This document shows positions 31,873 to 44,589 of a stretch of DNA of 64,000 nt, piece by piece. The notes under the pieces are model-generated. The model did no database searches. It saw nothing but the letters and a program-made list of their open reading frames with translations, and was not told where the DNA came from. The position numbers and the translations under genes are program-made. Numbering within the stretch: the stretch's first letter is position 1; each line of letters opens with the position of its first letter. This stretch comes from Brachycybe producta (Eukaryota > Arthropoda > Diplopoda > Playtdesmida > Andrognathidae): contig JAUPFP010000022.1 in assembly GCA_036925085.1 (NCBI GenBank), positions 1,999,501 through 2,063,500 of the forward strand. Reading direction: 5' to 3'.

Positions 31873-31937
31873 CTGAATCACATTTTTAAACCTCAAATGC
31901 CTTGATGGCATTTTTAAGGTTTAAAAATGTGATTCAG
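31873..31937. repeat. 65-base near-perfect hairpin
   Basis: A 21-base arm CTGAATCACATTTTTAAACC(T) pairs perfectly with the opposite end. A bulge and a further 7 pairs (AAATGCC/GGCATTT) follow, around a TTGAT loop. Its size resembles a pre-miRNA, but it could equally be a tiny palindromic repeat. No second copy seen. Confidence 0.55.
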
Positions 31938-32029
31938 ATAAAAAGTCATTTTAAACCTGCTATAAAATTGCTGAGAAATATTCGTGTTTTAATTAAAAGT
32001 TCGCAACAACCATGAATTTTACCTTTTTT

Positions 32030-32690
32030 AAACAAGAAAACAAAACCAAGAGTTTCTTCCCAAATTTATGGAGAAAATGGCTGCATCCGGAAAGATGACT
32101 GCTAACTACACCTTCGAGACAATTCTATTTTTTAAAAATAATTTCCGAATGTGCTTGATTTTGCCATTTTTTTTATCTCAAATATAAAAGGCCTTAGAAC
32201 GGCCCATTTTGAGGAAGCCAATTTGAGGAGCCATTTTGAGGTGCAAACATAACGTTTCCGCATGCACAGATTTCTTTACATTCTGTCCTTCACACTGAAG
32301 GTCGACATATTCAACTTGATCTTCTCGAGAAATCAAGTATGAACAATTTCAGTATTCTAAAACTAGAAAACAAAACCAAAAGTTTCTTCCAAAATTTATG
32401 GAAAAAAAAAATGGCTGCGCCTCGAAAGATGATTGCTAACTACACCTTCGAGACAATTCTATTTTAAAAAAAGAATTTCCGGATGTGCTTGATTTTGCCA
32501 GTTTTTTTCTCGAATATGATTCCTTAGAAAGCTTGTTTTAAGGAGACCATTGGTGAAAACATAATTTTTCCACTTATACAGATTACCATTCTGACCCTCC
32601 CATTGAAGGTCGTAATACTCAACTTGATCTTTTTAAGAAATTAAGTATCATGGGATTTGATGCTTACTTGCTTTCTTGAGAAGAGTAAAT
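32030..32690. repeat. Family G, tandem pair
   Basis: Two copies of about 330 bp, the second starting near 32366. Both run from AGTTTCTTCC through ATGGCTGC, ACACCTTCGAGACAATTC and TGTGCTTGATTTTGCCA. Fragments occur in the methyltransferase region at 1856 and 3950. Confidence 0.7.
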
Positions 32691-33017
32691 ACAGTTAGCA
32701 CTAAATTCCCAAACAGGGGACCCCCCCCCTTCTAGATTAGGGCCAACGTTATTACTCAATTTGTTATTCAAAAAAGTTCAAAAAATATCAAATATTAAAT
32801 AATGTTAAATGTATTACTTACCAACAATAAAATATTACTCAGTATAAGTACCACAAAAAAAGAGGAGAAGGGGGGGGGGGGGAGAATCAACAATTGGAAA
32901 TAAAAAACAATCAAAACTTTCAAGTACTTTTGCAAAAAGAAAAAGCGAAATTCGCGCAATCAATAGAAACAGCAGTAAAAGGAAAATGAAAAAGATAAGT
33001 GAAAATTGAAAACTCAC

Positions 33018-33171
33018 CAATAAGTGGTACAATAAACGAAAACTTTTCCGAAGAAACCAATCTCTTTATCCGTTGCAAGTGATCAATAAAACAGTTTGTG
33101 TCCGAAACTATGTAATGTGGATGCACCTCGAACTGAACGTTAAGAGGCTGAGAAACTTTTTGCAGAACAGC
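33018..33171 (-). CDS. SMG6: SMG6 exon: start of the PIN endonuclease domain
   Basis: Minus-strand exon bounded by TTTTTAG acceptor and GTGAGT donor. It is 154 nt long, starting in phase 0 and ending one base into a codon. It encodes AVLQKVSQPLNVQFEVHPHY followed by IVSDTNCFIDHLQRI and FSFIVPLI. Human SMG6 has LEIRPLFLVPDTNGFIDHLA and ILVVPLIV at this point, so this is the first beta strand and helix of the PIN nuclease. The D of SDTN corresponds to the first catalytic metal-binding aspartate. SMG6 cleaves mRNA next to a premature stop in nonsense-mediated decay. The remaining catalytic residues belong to exons I could not find at lower coordinates. Reading through the donor hits a stop after about 25 unrelated residues. 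Confidence 0.9.
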
Positions 33172-33268
33172 CTAAAAATTTGATGGAAAAAATAACAAAA
33201 TTCGTAAAAAAAATCTTTAAAATGAAGCCTTGACTTGAACACGTTTAAAATTTCTTTATAAATTCAAC

Positions 33269-33575
33269 TAATACCTTGTACAACACATGAGTTAAATGAA
33301 TTCAAATTAAATGTGTTTAGGTGAATTATACGGAATCCAGTTAAGGACATGAACACCAAATAAAAATTGACTTTAATTATTAATATTTTAAATTGGAATT
33401 TACTAAATCAATATTTTGTCAATAGTTTATATAAATTATATTTAAGTATTAACTCAATATTTTCAGATTATTAACTGAATAAAAATTGAATTCGACATAT
33501 TGTTTGTTTGTCCTTCACAGGGCTCTGTAGAACACGTTTATTATTTAAATTAGCAGGTGTGTGTACTATGTATTA
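33269..33575 (+). mobile_element. Family B element, 100 bp from an SMG6 exon
   Basis: Full-length forward copy from CTAATACCTTGTACAACAC to GTGTGTACTATGTATTAG. It lies in the 18-kb intron just upstream (transcript-wise) of the PIN exon. Confidence 0.8.
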
Positions 33576-34060
33576 GTTGAAAACTCTAAATAAATACTTA
33601 AAAATTTCCTTTCGAAAATTGACATTGCTTTTTTTTTAAAAAAAAAACGGCCAAAAGTCGAAATGCATTTAAATTCCATAAAAAAAACAGTAAAAAAAAA
33701 AAGAATTCCATTGGGGGTCACAACTGGCCCCAGAAATCACAACAAATGTCAAAATATACAAAAATAAAACAATTTTACATCTATTTTTTTTTAAATATTT
33801 TTACAATATAATATGGACGAGGCTTCTTTTAAAAAAAAAAAGACAAGAAATCAAAAAAACAATTAAAACGTTCTAAAAAAAAGACCCCATGAAAGATAAA
33901 TTGGCATCAAAAGTGCTAAAACCCTTAAAAAGGAAGGAACACAATCAAATAATTTTTATAATTCAAAACAAAAATTAATTGCACAATTTAAAAAAAAAAC
34001 GGCCAAAAAATCAAAAAAATATTTATATGTTTTAGTCTAAAAACGCCCTAAAATAATCTA

Positions 34061-34340
34061 GGAAGGCTCAACTGATCCGAGTATGGCTTAACTGACCTCA
34101 GGAAGGCTCAAATGACCTCAGGAAGGCTCAACTGATCCCAGTATGGCTTAGCTGACCTCAGGAAGGCTCAACTGACCTCAGGAAGGCTCAACTGACCTCA
34201 GGAAGGCTCAAATGACCTCAGGAAGGCTCAAATGACCTCAGGAAGGCTCAACTGACCTCAGGAAGGCTCAACTGACCTCAGGAAGGCTCAACTGACCTCA
34301 GGAAGGCTCAACTGACCTCAGGAAGGCTCAACCAACCCCA
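34061..34340 (+). repeat. 20-bp minisatellite, GGAAGGCTCAACTGACCTCA
   Basis: About 13-14 near-identical 20-bp units. Variants (AAATGACC, ATCCCAGTATGGCTTA) concentrate at the left edge and identical units at the right, so it is recently amplified. Confidence 0.9.
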
Positions 34341-35879
34341 TTTGCAAAAAAAAATACAAATTTTAATTTCAAAAAGCGACCAAAAATCGAAAAGTGTCTA
34401 TGCACCTTCGATTTACTCTTCTAGTTTTAAATAAATCTTAAAATTTCTTTCCCAACTTGCTACACAATGTGTTTCTACATCATATCCCCCCCCCCCCCAA
34501 AAAAAATGCTAACAATTAATTGGGTAACAACCAAACCTAAGATTTATTTCCAATTATTACTAATAGATAATTTCCACTGACTTCTTAAAAGCCAATGACT
34601 GACATTTAACGATAGAATTTCACTTCAACTTTGAATTTATCCTTTTTTAATGTTTGCCATTATTATTTTTTTGGTTCCCTTTGTTTGGTTTTATGCATTT
34701 ATAATATTATTTAAGATAGAGACATCATTGAATTTGATGCCAACGCCCTCTTTGATTATAAATGACAAGAAACAACTGATTTGAATCCCTCGGCTTTTTT
34801 CTTTTTTTGCATAAATAACAAATTGTATAGAAATGAATATATTCAATCAGTGAAACTACAAAACAAACTTTAAATATATTTTATTGGACCACAAAAATTT
34901 ATATGGCAAAATTTGCCACAAAATGAAAAAAAAAAAAAAAAAAAATCAGCGAGTCTGTAAATTCACTAGTCAATGTGTAGTAGTAAATCAGCAAATTTAG
35001 TAGCAATTTTAGAAAATATTCAAATTGCTTACAATCAAACAAACAAACGTAATACCATAGCCTAATGATGTTTTGTCCATTTGATTCAGGCATTGTGAAC
35101 ATTGCATATGATTATGGGGTGACATTTGTACATTTGCAGACTGGAAATGCGAACGCATTTTTTATTCAGATTCTGAACCAAATTGACAAGTACTTCTTCT
35201 AAGACTTGCCTTTTTGTTGAGTAAAATATTCAAATTGCTTAAAATATGGTGGTTTTGCACATTGCTTAGTAATTTTGCAAAATCACTTATTTTTTTTCAC
35301 TTTGGCAGTAGTATATAACAAAAATAGTTGCTGACTTATGGCCACCCATGGCAACTATGAGAGCCATCAACTTGCCATTGTGTAAATGGGCCGACAAAAA
35401 CACAATGCTGCCAACATGCGCACTGTATAGCTTGTTAGCCAAAACCCCACAGTCTTGCTTCGTCACTGGGCAGGACACCATTTGATGTCAAAATCAATGG
35501 GTAATCAACACGCGCACAGCATAAAATGATTCAATTCAGTTCAACCCGATACAACCTGTCAAAAGCTCGTGAGAGCCCCTCTATCTGTGGCAGAAGCGGG
35601 AAAACTCCCAAAATCACAAATGGTTGTAATTTAAGACAAAGTTTAGACATCATCGTCAAAATTGAAAACATCCTAAACAAAAGGAACTTTTATCTACAGG
35701 AAGAGAGTATCCTGTATATGTAGCCTACCTTAGTCTAAAATACATACATATGTGAAGAAGAAATGAAATTTTCATAATGACATTTGCACATTCCTCTCAA
35801 TACATAAATCACAACAACCTCAAGATACTTACTTCCTAAAAATATATTCATAAAATTAGAAACCCTTTAAGGCTCTTAG
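34341..35879. other. Intronic stretch, no gene
   Basis: One family H arm near 34414, a C-run at about 34487 and AT-rich DNA. Reading frames here are short and carry no recognisable domain. Confidence 0.4.
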
Positions 35880-36050
35880 AACACAAGACCACTTTTAATG
35901 GTCAATTTCGACTGCAACATGAAGTTGAAGGTGGTTGAGCTTTAGTTGCAACATGGTTGCAATGTATTTTTTTTTATGGAGTGCCCGCGGTTTCGGTGAC
36001 AATCCAACTTCATTTTGACCAACAAAAGTGGTCTGTGTGTTCCAACACTA
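35880..36050. repeat. Inverted-repeat element, about 170 bp
   Basis: AACACAAGACCACTTTTAAT with GGTCAA and AACATGAAGTTG is mirrored by CAACTTCATTTTGACC and AAAAGTGGTCTGTGTG. MITE-like, single copy in the window. Confidence 0.6.
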
Positions 36051-36062
36051 AAATCATAAAAA

Positions 36063-36234
36063 GGCCTTGTTTCCATTGGGGTGAAAATTTCAACTTTTTG
36101 GAAATTTCAACTGGTGAAATATAGAACAAACGTGGCCCATTCACTATCATAGGTAAAGGCCAAGTTTGTTCCATTTTTCACCAGTTGAAATTTTCAAAAA
36201 AGTTCAAATTTTCGCCCCAAATGGAAACAAGGCA
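36063..36234. repeat. Near-perfect palindromic element, about 170 bp
   Basis: GGCCTTGTTTCCATTGGGG and CCCAAATGGAAACAAGGC are terminal inverted repeats, and the arms pair almost along their full length through ATTTCAACTGGTGAAA and its mirror TTTTTCACCAGTTGAAAT. It would fold into a long hairpin. Confidence 0.7.
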
Positions 36235-36547
36235 TAAATAATTTCACTTTTCACTTTTTTCAAATGTCAAGAAATGCATATATGTCATTATTACTAAACA
36301 TTGAAATCAAAGTCATTTTAAACCATTGAACCCTGAATTTTGCTAAATACACAGATAATTACCCCGAGGGAGGTTTCACTCAAGGTTTTTTTTGTTGGAA
36401 TTTCTACCTGGTTAACTATATACCCTGGGTTTCATTTGCACGGGGTTACAGATTTACTCAACTTGGTACTGAACTTGTACATGTTCCAGTGTTATAAACA
36501 CAAAATGATTGGATTCTTCTAGTTTCAAAGCCTCTAGTTTTCAAGCT

Positions 36548-36868
36548 CCATAGAAAAATACTTGTGTAAATGCAAAAATAGATGGCGCCTGCAACCTCCC
36601 TAGGTGGCAAACTACACTCGTTGCCAATTAGTTGAAATCGAATGCAGCCTCCTTTTAGCTCTAAAAAGCGTCCAAAACTACCTTAATTATCAACACGTGG
36701 ACAAACTTACAGCCAGTAGAGAGAGCACGTGTTGAAAAATAGCGATGACGCAATTCAAAGTTCGCCACGTGATCAAAAAAAAAGGAAAGAAGGTTGAGTC
36801 AAGAGTTGAAGAGTGTCTTCAGTACATTTCTATGAGAGGAGAGCTAGTGGCGCCATCTAACGCTACAG
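36548..36868 (+). repeat. Family F repeat, copy 1
   Basis: Matches 50124-50452 in opposite orientation over about 320 bp (shared words GTTGAGTCAAGAGTTGAAGA, GTTCGCCACGTGATC, AGTGTAGTTTGCCACC in one orientation or the other). AGATGGCGCC and GGCGCCATCT lie near the ends as inverted repeats. Confidence 0.8.
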
Positions 36869-39118
36869 GGACAAAATAAATGATCTACTTGCATTCATTT
36901 TTTTCAAACCAACATAAAAATACCAATTAAAATTAATTTTATTTTATATTAATTTCATCAAAACCAAGAAAACTCCACCACATGGTACAATGAACCCAAT
37001 TTTACATAATATATTTCGATCATAAAATTTAAATACCACTTAGCAGACAAGAAGAGTATTTATTCTCAACAAAAACAATATATTCGAAAATTAATAATCC
37101 TCTAATGGACAATCCATATGCTAATAGATTCTAAACAATGTATAAAAAAAATATATGCAAATTTCTCTTCGAAATTTACACACAAAAAAAGATGATGATG
37201 GCTGACCATCACCACAAGAGTCTTAAATTCAACTAAGAATAGGTATGTTGAAAAAAAAAAACCCATAACCCTTTAAAGCAATCATGTTCATTACCATGCA
37301 GACAGACAGCAACACAGTAAGAGATAAATGTGGCAAAATAGAAGCAAAGATTTTCTATAACAAAAGCCAGACGTCAAAAAAAAAACCGGCGAAATAGAAG
37401 CCACTTTTCTGCTATGCACAGCGGGAATAAATTTACAAAATGTTTATCACCTTTCTTCAGTATCACCATCATCATCATCTATATTATAACCTCTAAATGT
37501 ACTTTTTTTTTTAAAAAAAATGGAAGAAATTTTGTTGCTTTCCGTATTCAGGAAACTTGGCACTTGAAAATTCAACTTGAATCCAACATAGAAAAACGCT
37601 ATAAAAACGCAAATTTACTGGCAAGGAGGACAGATTTTAGTCTTAAATATTTTTATACGGAGTATTAAAAGGCTCTTGTCCTTAAACCAACTTCAGGTAA
37701 AAACTGTGCAGGTCACGAAAAAGTAGCCCGCTCCACTGTACCGCATGAAAGCGTTCATTGTTAGGCTCCAACATTGCTCATTTTACTCCAAAAGTGCATG
37801 GAAATGAACGGGGGACACTTCCCGCACCTCTTATGACACGTATCTTATCAAACCTCTAGAAAAAGAATTATTGGAAAATAATAGCACTTAATGCACTTAA
37901 AATCAACTAAATATGCATGTATTCATGCAACAAAAAAACAACTAAATATGCCATTAAATATGCACTGTAAAAAAATCTTATTCAAAATTTCACCCATGGA
38001 AATTGAAGAAAAATGTTTTATTAGAACTTCCATAATTGCAATGGCAAACAAGCAACATTTTTAAATTTTTAAATTCAAAACTTCATCGAATTTTTGTCAA
38101 AAAATTTTAATATTTAGAAAAATTTCTCTCAACATGATGTACGAGGAGGAGCATAAGTGGTTCAGAGTATCATTTTGTATCAAGTTCATCGTTAATTTCA
38201 TTTATAAGATGAATATACCTGGTTCTATGTTCCCCTTAAACAGTATATTTCCACAATTTTCATGAAATCAGAAAAGTTCTGAGACCTATTTTTTTTTAAA
38301 AAAAAAGTTGCAAAAATTACAATTTATGCACTTTTATTTTATATGCTTTGAAAAAAAAAAATGACAAAATATACAAAAACATGCATTATAAAATTCATAT
38401 ATTTAGCTTCAGCATGATATGAATCATGTTCCTATCTCATTTAGCATGAATTCTGAGCCAAAATACTAAACATGCATTTGCATGAACCTCCTTGCCCTGG
38501 TACTAATAATACAGTAGTTATACATTATACATTATCCACATGCTCGTTGTTTCTGTCTTGGACTACTTTTTCGCGGCCCACTCTGAACGCTACATGTAAA
38601 GAGGCTTCAAAGTTGAATTTCATTCGTAAAGTCTTGGACTTAAAAGACAAAAACAGGAAACGCGGAAATTGTCAGTAATCTAACAACTACCTTTGTTAAT
38701 CAAACAAAAACAGCATTACTGTGAAACCAGTGTTTCACACGGTACAATAGCCGTTTAATATTAACCGTAATCAGATGATGGGTGGATCCATTAGTATTTG
38801 ATTTATGATTATAATAACTGGATCTTTATCTTCGAAAATATTTTCAAATAACACCTTAAGCCACGTACATTGTTATCAACATTGTTATGCCGTTTGTGAG
38901 ATTTCGAGGCAATTCCGACATACAAACGGAATGACAAACTTTCAGAAATATAGTATACATTGTATTAGAATGCTGTCTATGTCCCATATAAGCTGTGATG
39001 TTTCCTTTTTTTCACCTTTGTGACGACAATGAATCAAAGGTGAAAATACCCTTAAGTTACCCTTCTAGTTTCTTCAAGTTTCTCTGATATTTACTCTTCT
39101 GAAAGACAGTAATCAGTA
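36869..39118. other. Intronic stretch, no gene
   Basis: AT-rich. GAAAAAGTAGCCCGCTCCA-like text near 37716 and GACTACTTTTTCGCGGCCCA near 38560 are inverted to each other, perhaps ends of a degraded 850-bp element. Nothing else is supported. Confidence 0.4.
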
Positions 39119-39421
39119 GGGCTCGGATTTTTATGCAATATCAACCGGAATGTTTCTCAATTTGTGGCCCAAGTGCCAATTGTAAAGTAATTAGAGCAAC
39201 TACCAATCATGCTTTTTCTAATCAGAAAAGGCTGGTTAGAGAGGCTAGATGTCTGGTTATACTATCAGTTGTCAACTAGAGTTCTAGCCTCTAACCATTT
39301 TTTTTTAATTAGAAAAAAAACAATTTTTTTTATCTAAACGAGATTGTAACTTCACAATTGGCACTTGGGCCACATATTGAGAAACATTCCGGTTGATAAT
39401 TGTATCAAAATCCGAGCCCTA
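39119..39421. mobile_element. Family D foldback, full length
   Basis: TAGGGCTCGGATTTTTATGC to AAAATCCGAGCCCTA with about 70-bp arms. GTAATCAG flanks the element on both sides (with 3 extra bases on the right), a plausible 8-bp duplication that suggests hAT. Confidence 0.75.
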
Positions 39422-41536
39422 GTAGTAATCAGAGTTAGAAAAACTAGCTGCTGATAAACCCATCTTAAGTAACCAATATAAATTCTATTTTTCAGTCCGC
39501 GTTTTCTGCATGCAAGGTATTAGCTTTAGTATAAAAAATACAGCCAATTCCTAACTAAAAAAAATGCGGAAAAGTTAAAAACAGATATTTGGATGATGAT
39601 TATGATGAAGATGATGACCGCCCAGAAATGGTCAAAAATCTAATTAGCGAAAAAAATAATTACCTCTCTAATAACTTCAATGTTATTTCTACAAATAAAC
39701 AAGAAAAAAAAAATTCAGCAGCTTTAAAATTAAAAACCAAAAATTATCACAACTTTTCATCTTTATCATTTTGTAAGAGAAAGAAATAACACTTAACAGA
39801 ATAACACAAAGTTATTAAGAAACGCCAAACAAAAACAATTAGAAGAATAAAAAACAAACCACTAAAGCAAACAAAAAAAAAAGAATAATTAACGCTTCAA
39901 AACAATTAAAAAAATAAAACAAAAATCGAAAGTAAAAATCGAAACACGCCTCAAAAAATACAAGAGATTTTCTCTCGAAAATCATCAAACCAAGTTAAAA
40001 AAAATTATAAATTTAAAACCGATTAAAACATATTTTTATGCCTTTGACCTCCTCCTCCTCCTCCTCCTCCTCATGATTTTAACTGAAAAACTTCCCGTAA
40101 TCAACATTAATGAAGTTCAATGCAAATTACGTGAATGCAATTGTATAAAATTGAAAATTCTTGTCATAGCTTTTTAGTAGCAATTTTTTAAAAAATTAAA
40201 ACTGCATTTAAAAAATTTCATAAAATAAAAATATCCTCAAATGTGTCCAGACCTGAGTGTAATTCTTTAGAAATGCAATGAAAATGTCTTAGGAAGGCTA
40301 ATAACTGACCTCAGAAATTAAAAAAAAAACGATTTGAAAAAAACCACAGAAACTCAAGAAATTGTTAAAATTCTAAATAATGGCGAAAAATTACTACGGC
40401 TTTAAAAAAAACGGCCGTAAATTGAAGAGTTTTTAATAAAAATGTCCTGAAAAGGCCTCGTGAAAATTCAACTAGTCCCGAAAGTCAAAGAAAGATTTTA
40501 AAAGCACAGAAATTGTAAAATTCTAAAAACTGGAAAAAAATCATCACAGCTTTAAAAAAAAAAAAACGGCCGAAGATTGAAAATATAACCTATTTTCAAT
40601 TTTAAAGGCACAACTTGTCTCAAGAGTCCCTAAAAGGCTTTTAAAAAAAGCACAAAAATTCAACAAATTGTAAAATTCTAAAAATTGGAAAGAAAAAAAA
40701 AAACAATGCAACTTTTAAAAAAACGGCCAAAAAATAAGTTTAAATGTCTGAAAAGCTTCGCAAATACTTAATTAGTCCCAGAAGTTTAAAAAAAAAACGC
40801 TTTTTAAAAAAAATTAGCACAGAAATTCATTTGTACGAGAACACTAATTTGGAAGCAATAAATACAATATTCATTTAAGACTAGAAGAGTGAACGAAGAC
40901 ATTTAAAAAAAAAGCATCCTTTTTTTTTCTGCACTTGTGGTCGAATCAGTCATGACTACTATGGAGGGCCGTGCATGGCAAAATTAACGAACTATGTCTA
41001 TCCATAATTCAGCCATCAATGTCTACAATTCAATCGTGAATATCGATAATTAAATTACAGATATCTATAATGAAATTATGGATATCACTAATTGGACCAT
41101 TTGAACATGAACGACCCGGTCCATTCCTAGTGGTCATGAATAATTCGACCACAAATTTACGCTTTTTTTTTTCTTGATCAACTTACAAGTGAAAAACCGT
41201 ATCAACTTTCAACCATCCGTAAAAATTCTTATATTTTCGAAATATGCTCAATATAATTATGCAAAATCATCTATGCAAATTCGTTTTATTCTTCCAGTTT
41301 GAAATAAATCTTAAAAATTCTTTTCATAAATTACTTTTCAAAAAATGTTTTCTCATCATTTATGTTTTTTTCTTTCTTGTTTAGAAATGTCCAAAAAAAA
41401 ATTACATAAAAACAATTTCTCTGATCTATCATCATTAAAAAAACAATTCCTGATGATTTTTCTACATAAAAAACTACCAAAATTCTGATAGAAAAAAATC
41501 TCAATATTTGTGCATCATCATATTTGCTATAAAGAC
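39422..41536. other. AT-rich stretch with degenerate repeats
   Basis: A (CTC)n tract lies near 40050. Between 40260 and 40800 a loose repeat of AACGGCC, AAAATTC and AGTCCC-like words recurs every 100-150 bases. No gene. Confidence 0.4.
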
Positions 41537-41833
41537 TAATACAAACACCTGATAATTTAAATGCATTTAAATAATAAACGTGTTCTACGGAGCCCTGCGA
41601 AGGACAAACAAACAATATGTCGAATTCAATTTATTCAGTTAATTAATCTGAAAATATTGAGTTAATTAACTTAAATATAATTAGATAAACTATTGATTTA
41701 ATATTTCAATTTAAAATATTAATAATAAAGTCAATTTTTATTAGGTATTCATGTCCTTAACTGGATTCCGTATAAATTCACCTAAACACATTGAATTTCA
41801 ATTCATTTAACTCATGTGTGAGTACAAGGTATA
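41537..41833 (-). mobile_element. Family B element
   Basis: Full-length reverse copy from TAATACAAACACCTG to GTGAGTACAAGGTATA. Confidence 0.8.
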
Positions 41834-42270
41834 AAGAAGAATCCAATTGAAACAATAAAAAAATGACAATTCAAAGAATGCCATTTAAAACTAAGCACGA
41901 AATAATTTTCATAATAATAATAATAATAATAAAATATTTCCCACTATTAAGACCAGCAACAACAACCAAAAAACAAATAGGAAAAAAAAAAAACTACTCC
42001 ATTTCTCGAGGAATAAAAATCTACTTCCAGAAAATCCGGAACTTCATTATAATATCTCATGTATCTTAATAATGACATATCATAACCAGATCTTACAAAA
42101 CACACTATTATATTATATATATGTATCTATCTCTGCATTAAATTTCACTTGAATTTTATAGGCAGAAGAAATAAAAAAAAACCATTAATTATGTTCTACG
42201 GAAATTTAAACGGATGATAACATATTAAAAAAAGCTACTACTGAAATAACAACAACTGTTCCCCATATTA

Positions 42271-42271
<1 letters not shown>

Positions 42272-42352
<81 letters not shown>

Positions 42353-42353
42353 A
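42272..42353 (+). repeat. (TC)n microsatellite
   Basis: About 80 bases of TC with one slip. Confidence 0.9.
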
Positions 42354-42654
42354 GTGAAAGAAATGTGGTTAGGTAACCTCGACAAACAATGATAACACGC
42401 CCACAGAATAGTAATAATTTAATCATTTTTTTTATCTACGAGAAAGTTGGCAGCCATGTTTTTGACCACGACTTTAGAATTAAATCGGAACTTCCCTTTT
42501 ACCTTGCCATTTTTTTTTTAAATATCTAATAAGTTAATAACTTTTAAAGGCCAAGTTCACACATGTTGAAAAAGATAACTGAAAATAAGACTCAAAATAA
42601 AATTTGTTTCAACTCTGGTTAGTCTGCATTTTCATAAGAGCAACACTAATACCT

Positions 42655-43000
42655 AGTTTACACTATAAAAAAATTAACTGCAGTTACATAACCAAGATTA
42701 TAGTTAACTGCAGACAAGCTGCACGTTGTACTTGTGTGTTCATTTTTAAGCCACTTAACTGTGGTTAAAAAATTTTATGTCACATATAACTCGTTTCCTC
42801 CAAAAAAATTAACTGCAGTCACATAACCAAGGTTTTAGTTAACTGCAGACAAGCTGGAAGTTGTACTTGTGTTTCCATTTTTAAGACACTTAACTATGGT
42901 TAAATGATTTTATGACACTTAAAACCTTGTTTCCAACTACAAAAATTAACTGCAGTTAAAAAGTTAACCACAGTTAATTTTCTAGTGGAATGACAATATA
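42655..43000 (+). repeat. Tandem repeat of about 133 bp
   Basis: Two full units and a partial third. Each starts with AAATTAACTGCAGT, contains GTTAACTGCAGACAAGCTG, then CACTTAACTGTGGTTAAA. The TTAACTGCAGTTA words are themselves palindromic. Confidence 0.7.
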
Positions 43001-43942
43001 TGACACCATATATTTAACCACATTATTGCATGGTTAAATGTCACTTCCTGCGTTCAAACAAATCTAGATAACAAACAAATGGCGGATAAGAGCACTCAAT
43101 TTTTGACTAAATGAGGAATGAAAATGTCACAAAGTTCTAAAATCTTTAAAGTTAACTTCTAAAAAAAATCTGAGTAAGAAGGAAGTTCCTTGATGAACCA
43201 TCAATGAGTAAAATACAGCCACAAGACCTAGAAAAATGGCATCAGGAACAGATAGAAAAACGCCCTGAAATTGCTTTTATTTTACAATTACTATAATTAT
43301 AAAATAACTGCAATATACAAATGCAGATTATGGTCAGAAACATAATGGTGGTGACATGGAGAGAAGAAGAAGAAAAAAAAAAATCCCTACCAAGAATGTG
43401 CCCCTAACAAACTTCCTGTTTTATTAATTTCCAAAAGGGTAAGAAGAGATCACTTTAAACGAATTTCCTTCTGAAAAACCTCTTCTTGGTAATTTCATCT
43501 AAGCAGAGAGGTTCTCAAAGTGATTACAAATTAATAACAGGGTTCTTCCAAGAAAAAGAAAAGACCATATGCCTCTCTCTAACATTAGTAAATCACACAA
43601 AGACTAATTGGACATATCATCACAACAACGAGGCTATATTTTAAAAAAATAATCCTCCAAGAAACTCTCTGAAAAAAAAAAAAAGCTTTAATCCACACAC
43701 AGAAAACATTTACCAAACAATAATAGACTGAAAGATGAAGATAATAATAACAAAAGTAGAAACAAATACTCAAAAGTCAGTGAACTCTTCTTGTGTTTGA
43801 AAAATACGAATAAGAGTTGTTGCAGAAATTACACCAAAAAAAAAAATCCTCGAAAAACAGTTCCCAAAGACCTGTAATTTACAAGACCTTCAGCCAAACG
43901 ACATTAATAGATAAAAGGAGTATATATTATACAATCTCAAGT

Positions 43943-43946
<4 letters not shown>

Positions 43947-44007
<61 letters not shown>
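43947..44007 (+). repeat. (TC)n microsatellite
   Basis: About 60 bases of TC, with a single A interruption. Confidence 0.85.
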
Positions 44008-44252
44008 TCATCGTCTTAAATTAATGAAAACTCTTGATAAACAACAACCATTTTTTTTTTCATCTTCTTCTTCCATTTTCAAATAGATGCAGCAACATTA
44101 AAAAGAACAATAATTGCAATTATTTAATATGAAAAAAAAAATGCAAGAAATAAATTTCCGGATGCCATACATGACATAAAACATGCCTGAAAAGGGATAG
44201 TTCTTCAAACATACTGAGAAGAAAAAAAAAGCAGAAAATAGAAATAAAGTTC

Positions 44253-44589
44253 GGTCCACACACGCAACGGTTTCGTACTACTTTATGACTGCACAGTCAA
44301 AACTGTGTAATAAAAAAGACGTTGTAGTTTAGGGGGTGTCCCCACATGCACAGTTTTCAGCATCGTTTTTCAAACTCATCCATCGAAATTCTACTCCGCG
44401 AACACTTTTCTGACACCAAAATCAAAGAAAAACTGTGCAGTTTGCAGATAACTTGAGCTCTGGGCCTCAGTTTTTCGTCTCCGTGTTCCGTCTTCATGCA
44501 GTTCGCAAAATTGCACAGTTTTCCTGTCCACACGCAACGTCTTCAACTGCACAGTCAAAACGTAGTACGAAATGTTGCGTGTAGACACC
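44253..44589. repeat. Inverted-repeat element, about 337 bp
   Basis: GGTCCACACACGCAACGG and TTTCGTACTAC at the left are mirrored by GTAGTACGAAATGTTGCGTG and TAGACACC at the right. ACTGCACAGTCAAAAC recurs near both ends. DNA-transposon-like with no coding content. Confidence 0.65.

Noticed and set aside
32920-33126. Complete small protein around the SDTNCFIDHL peptide
   Set aside because: The tail after VPLIG is intron sequence read past a GTGAGT donor; the peptide is an internal SMG6 exon.
34061-34340. CRISPR-like array
   Set aside because: Units are contiguous without spacers and the DNA is from an animal nucleus.
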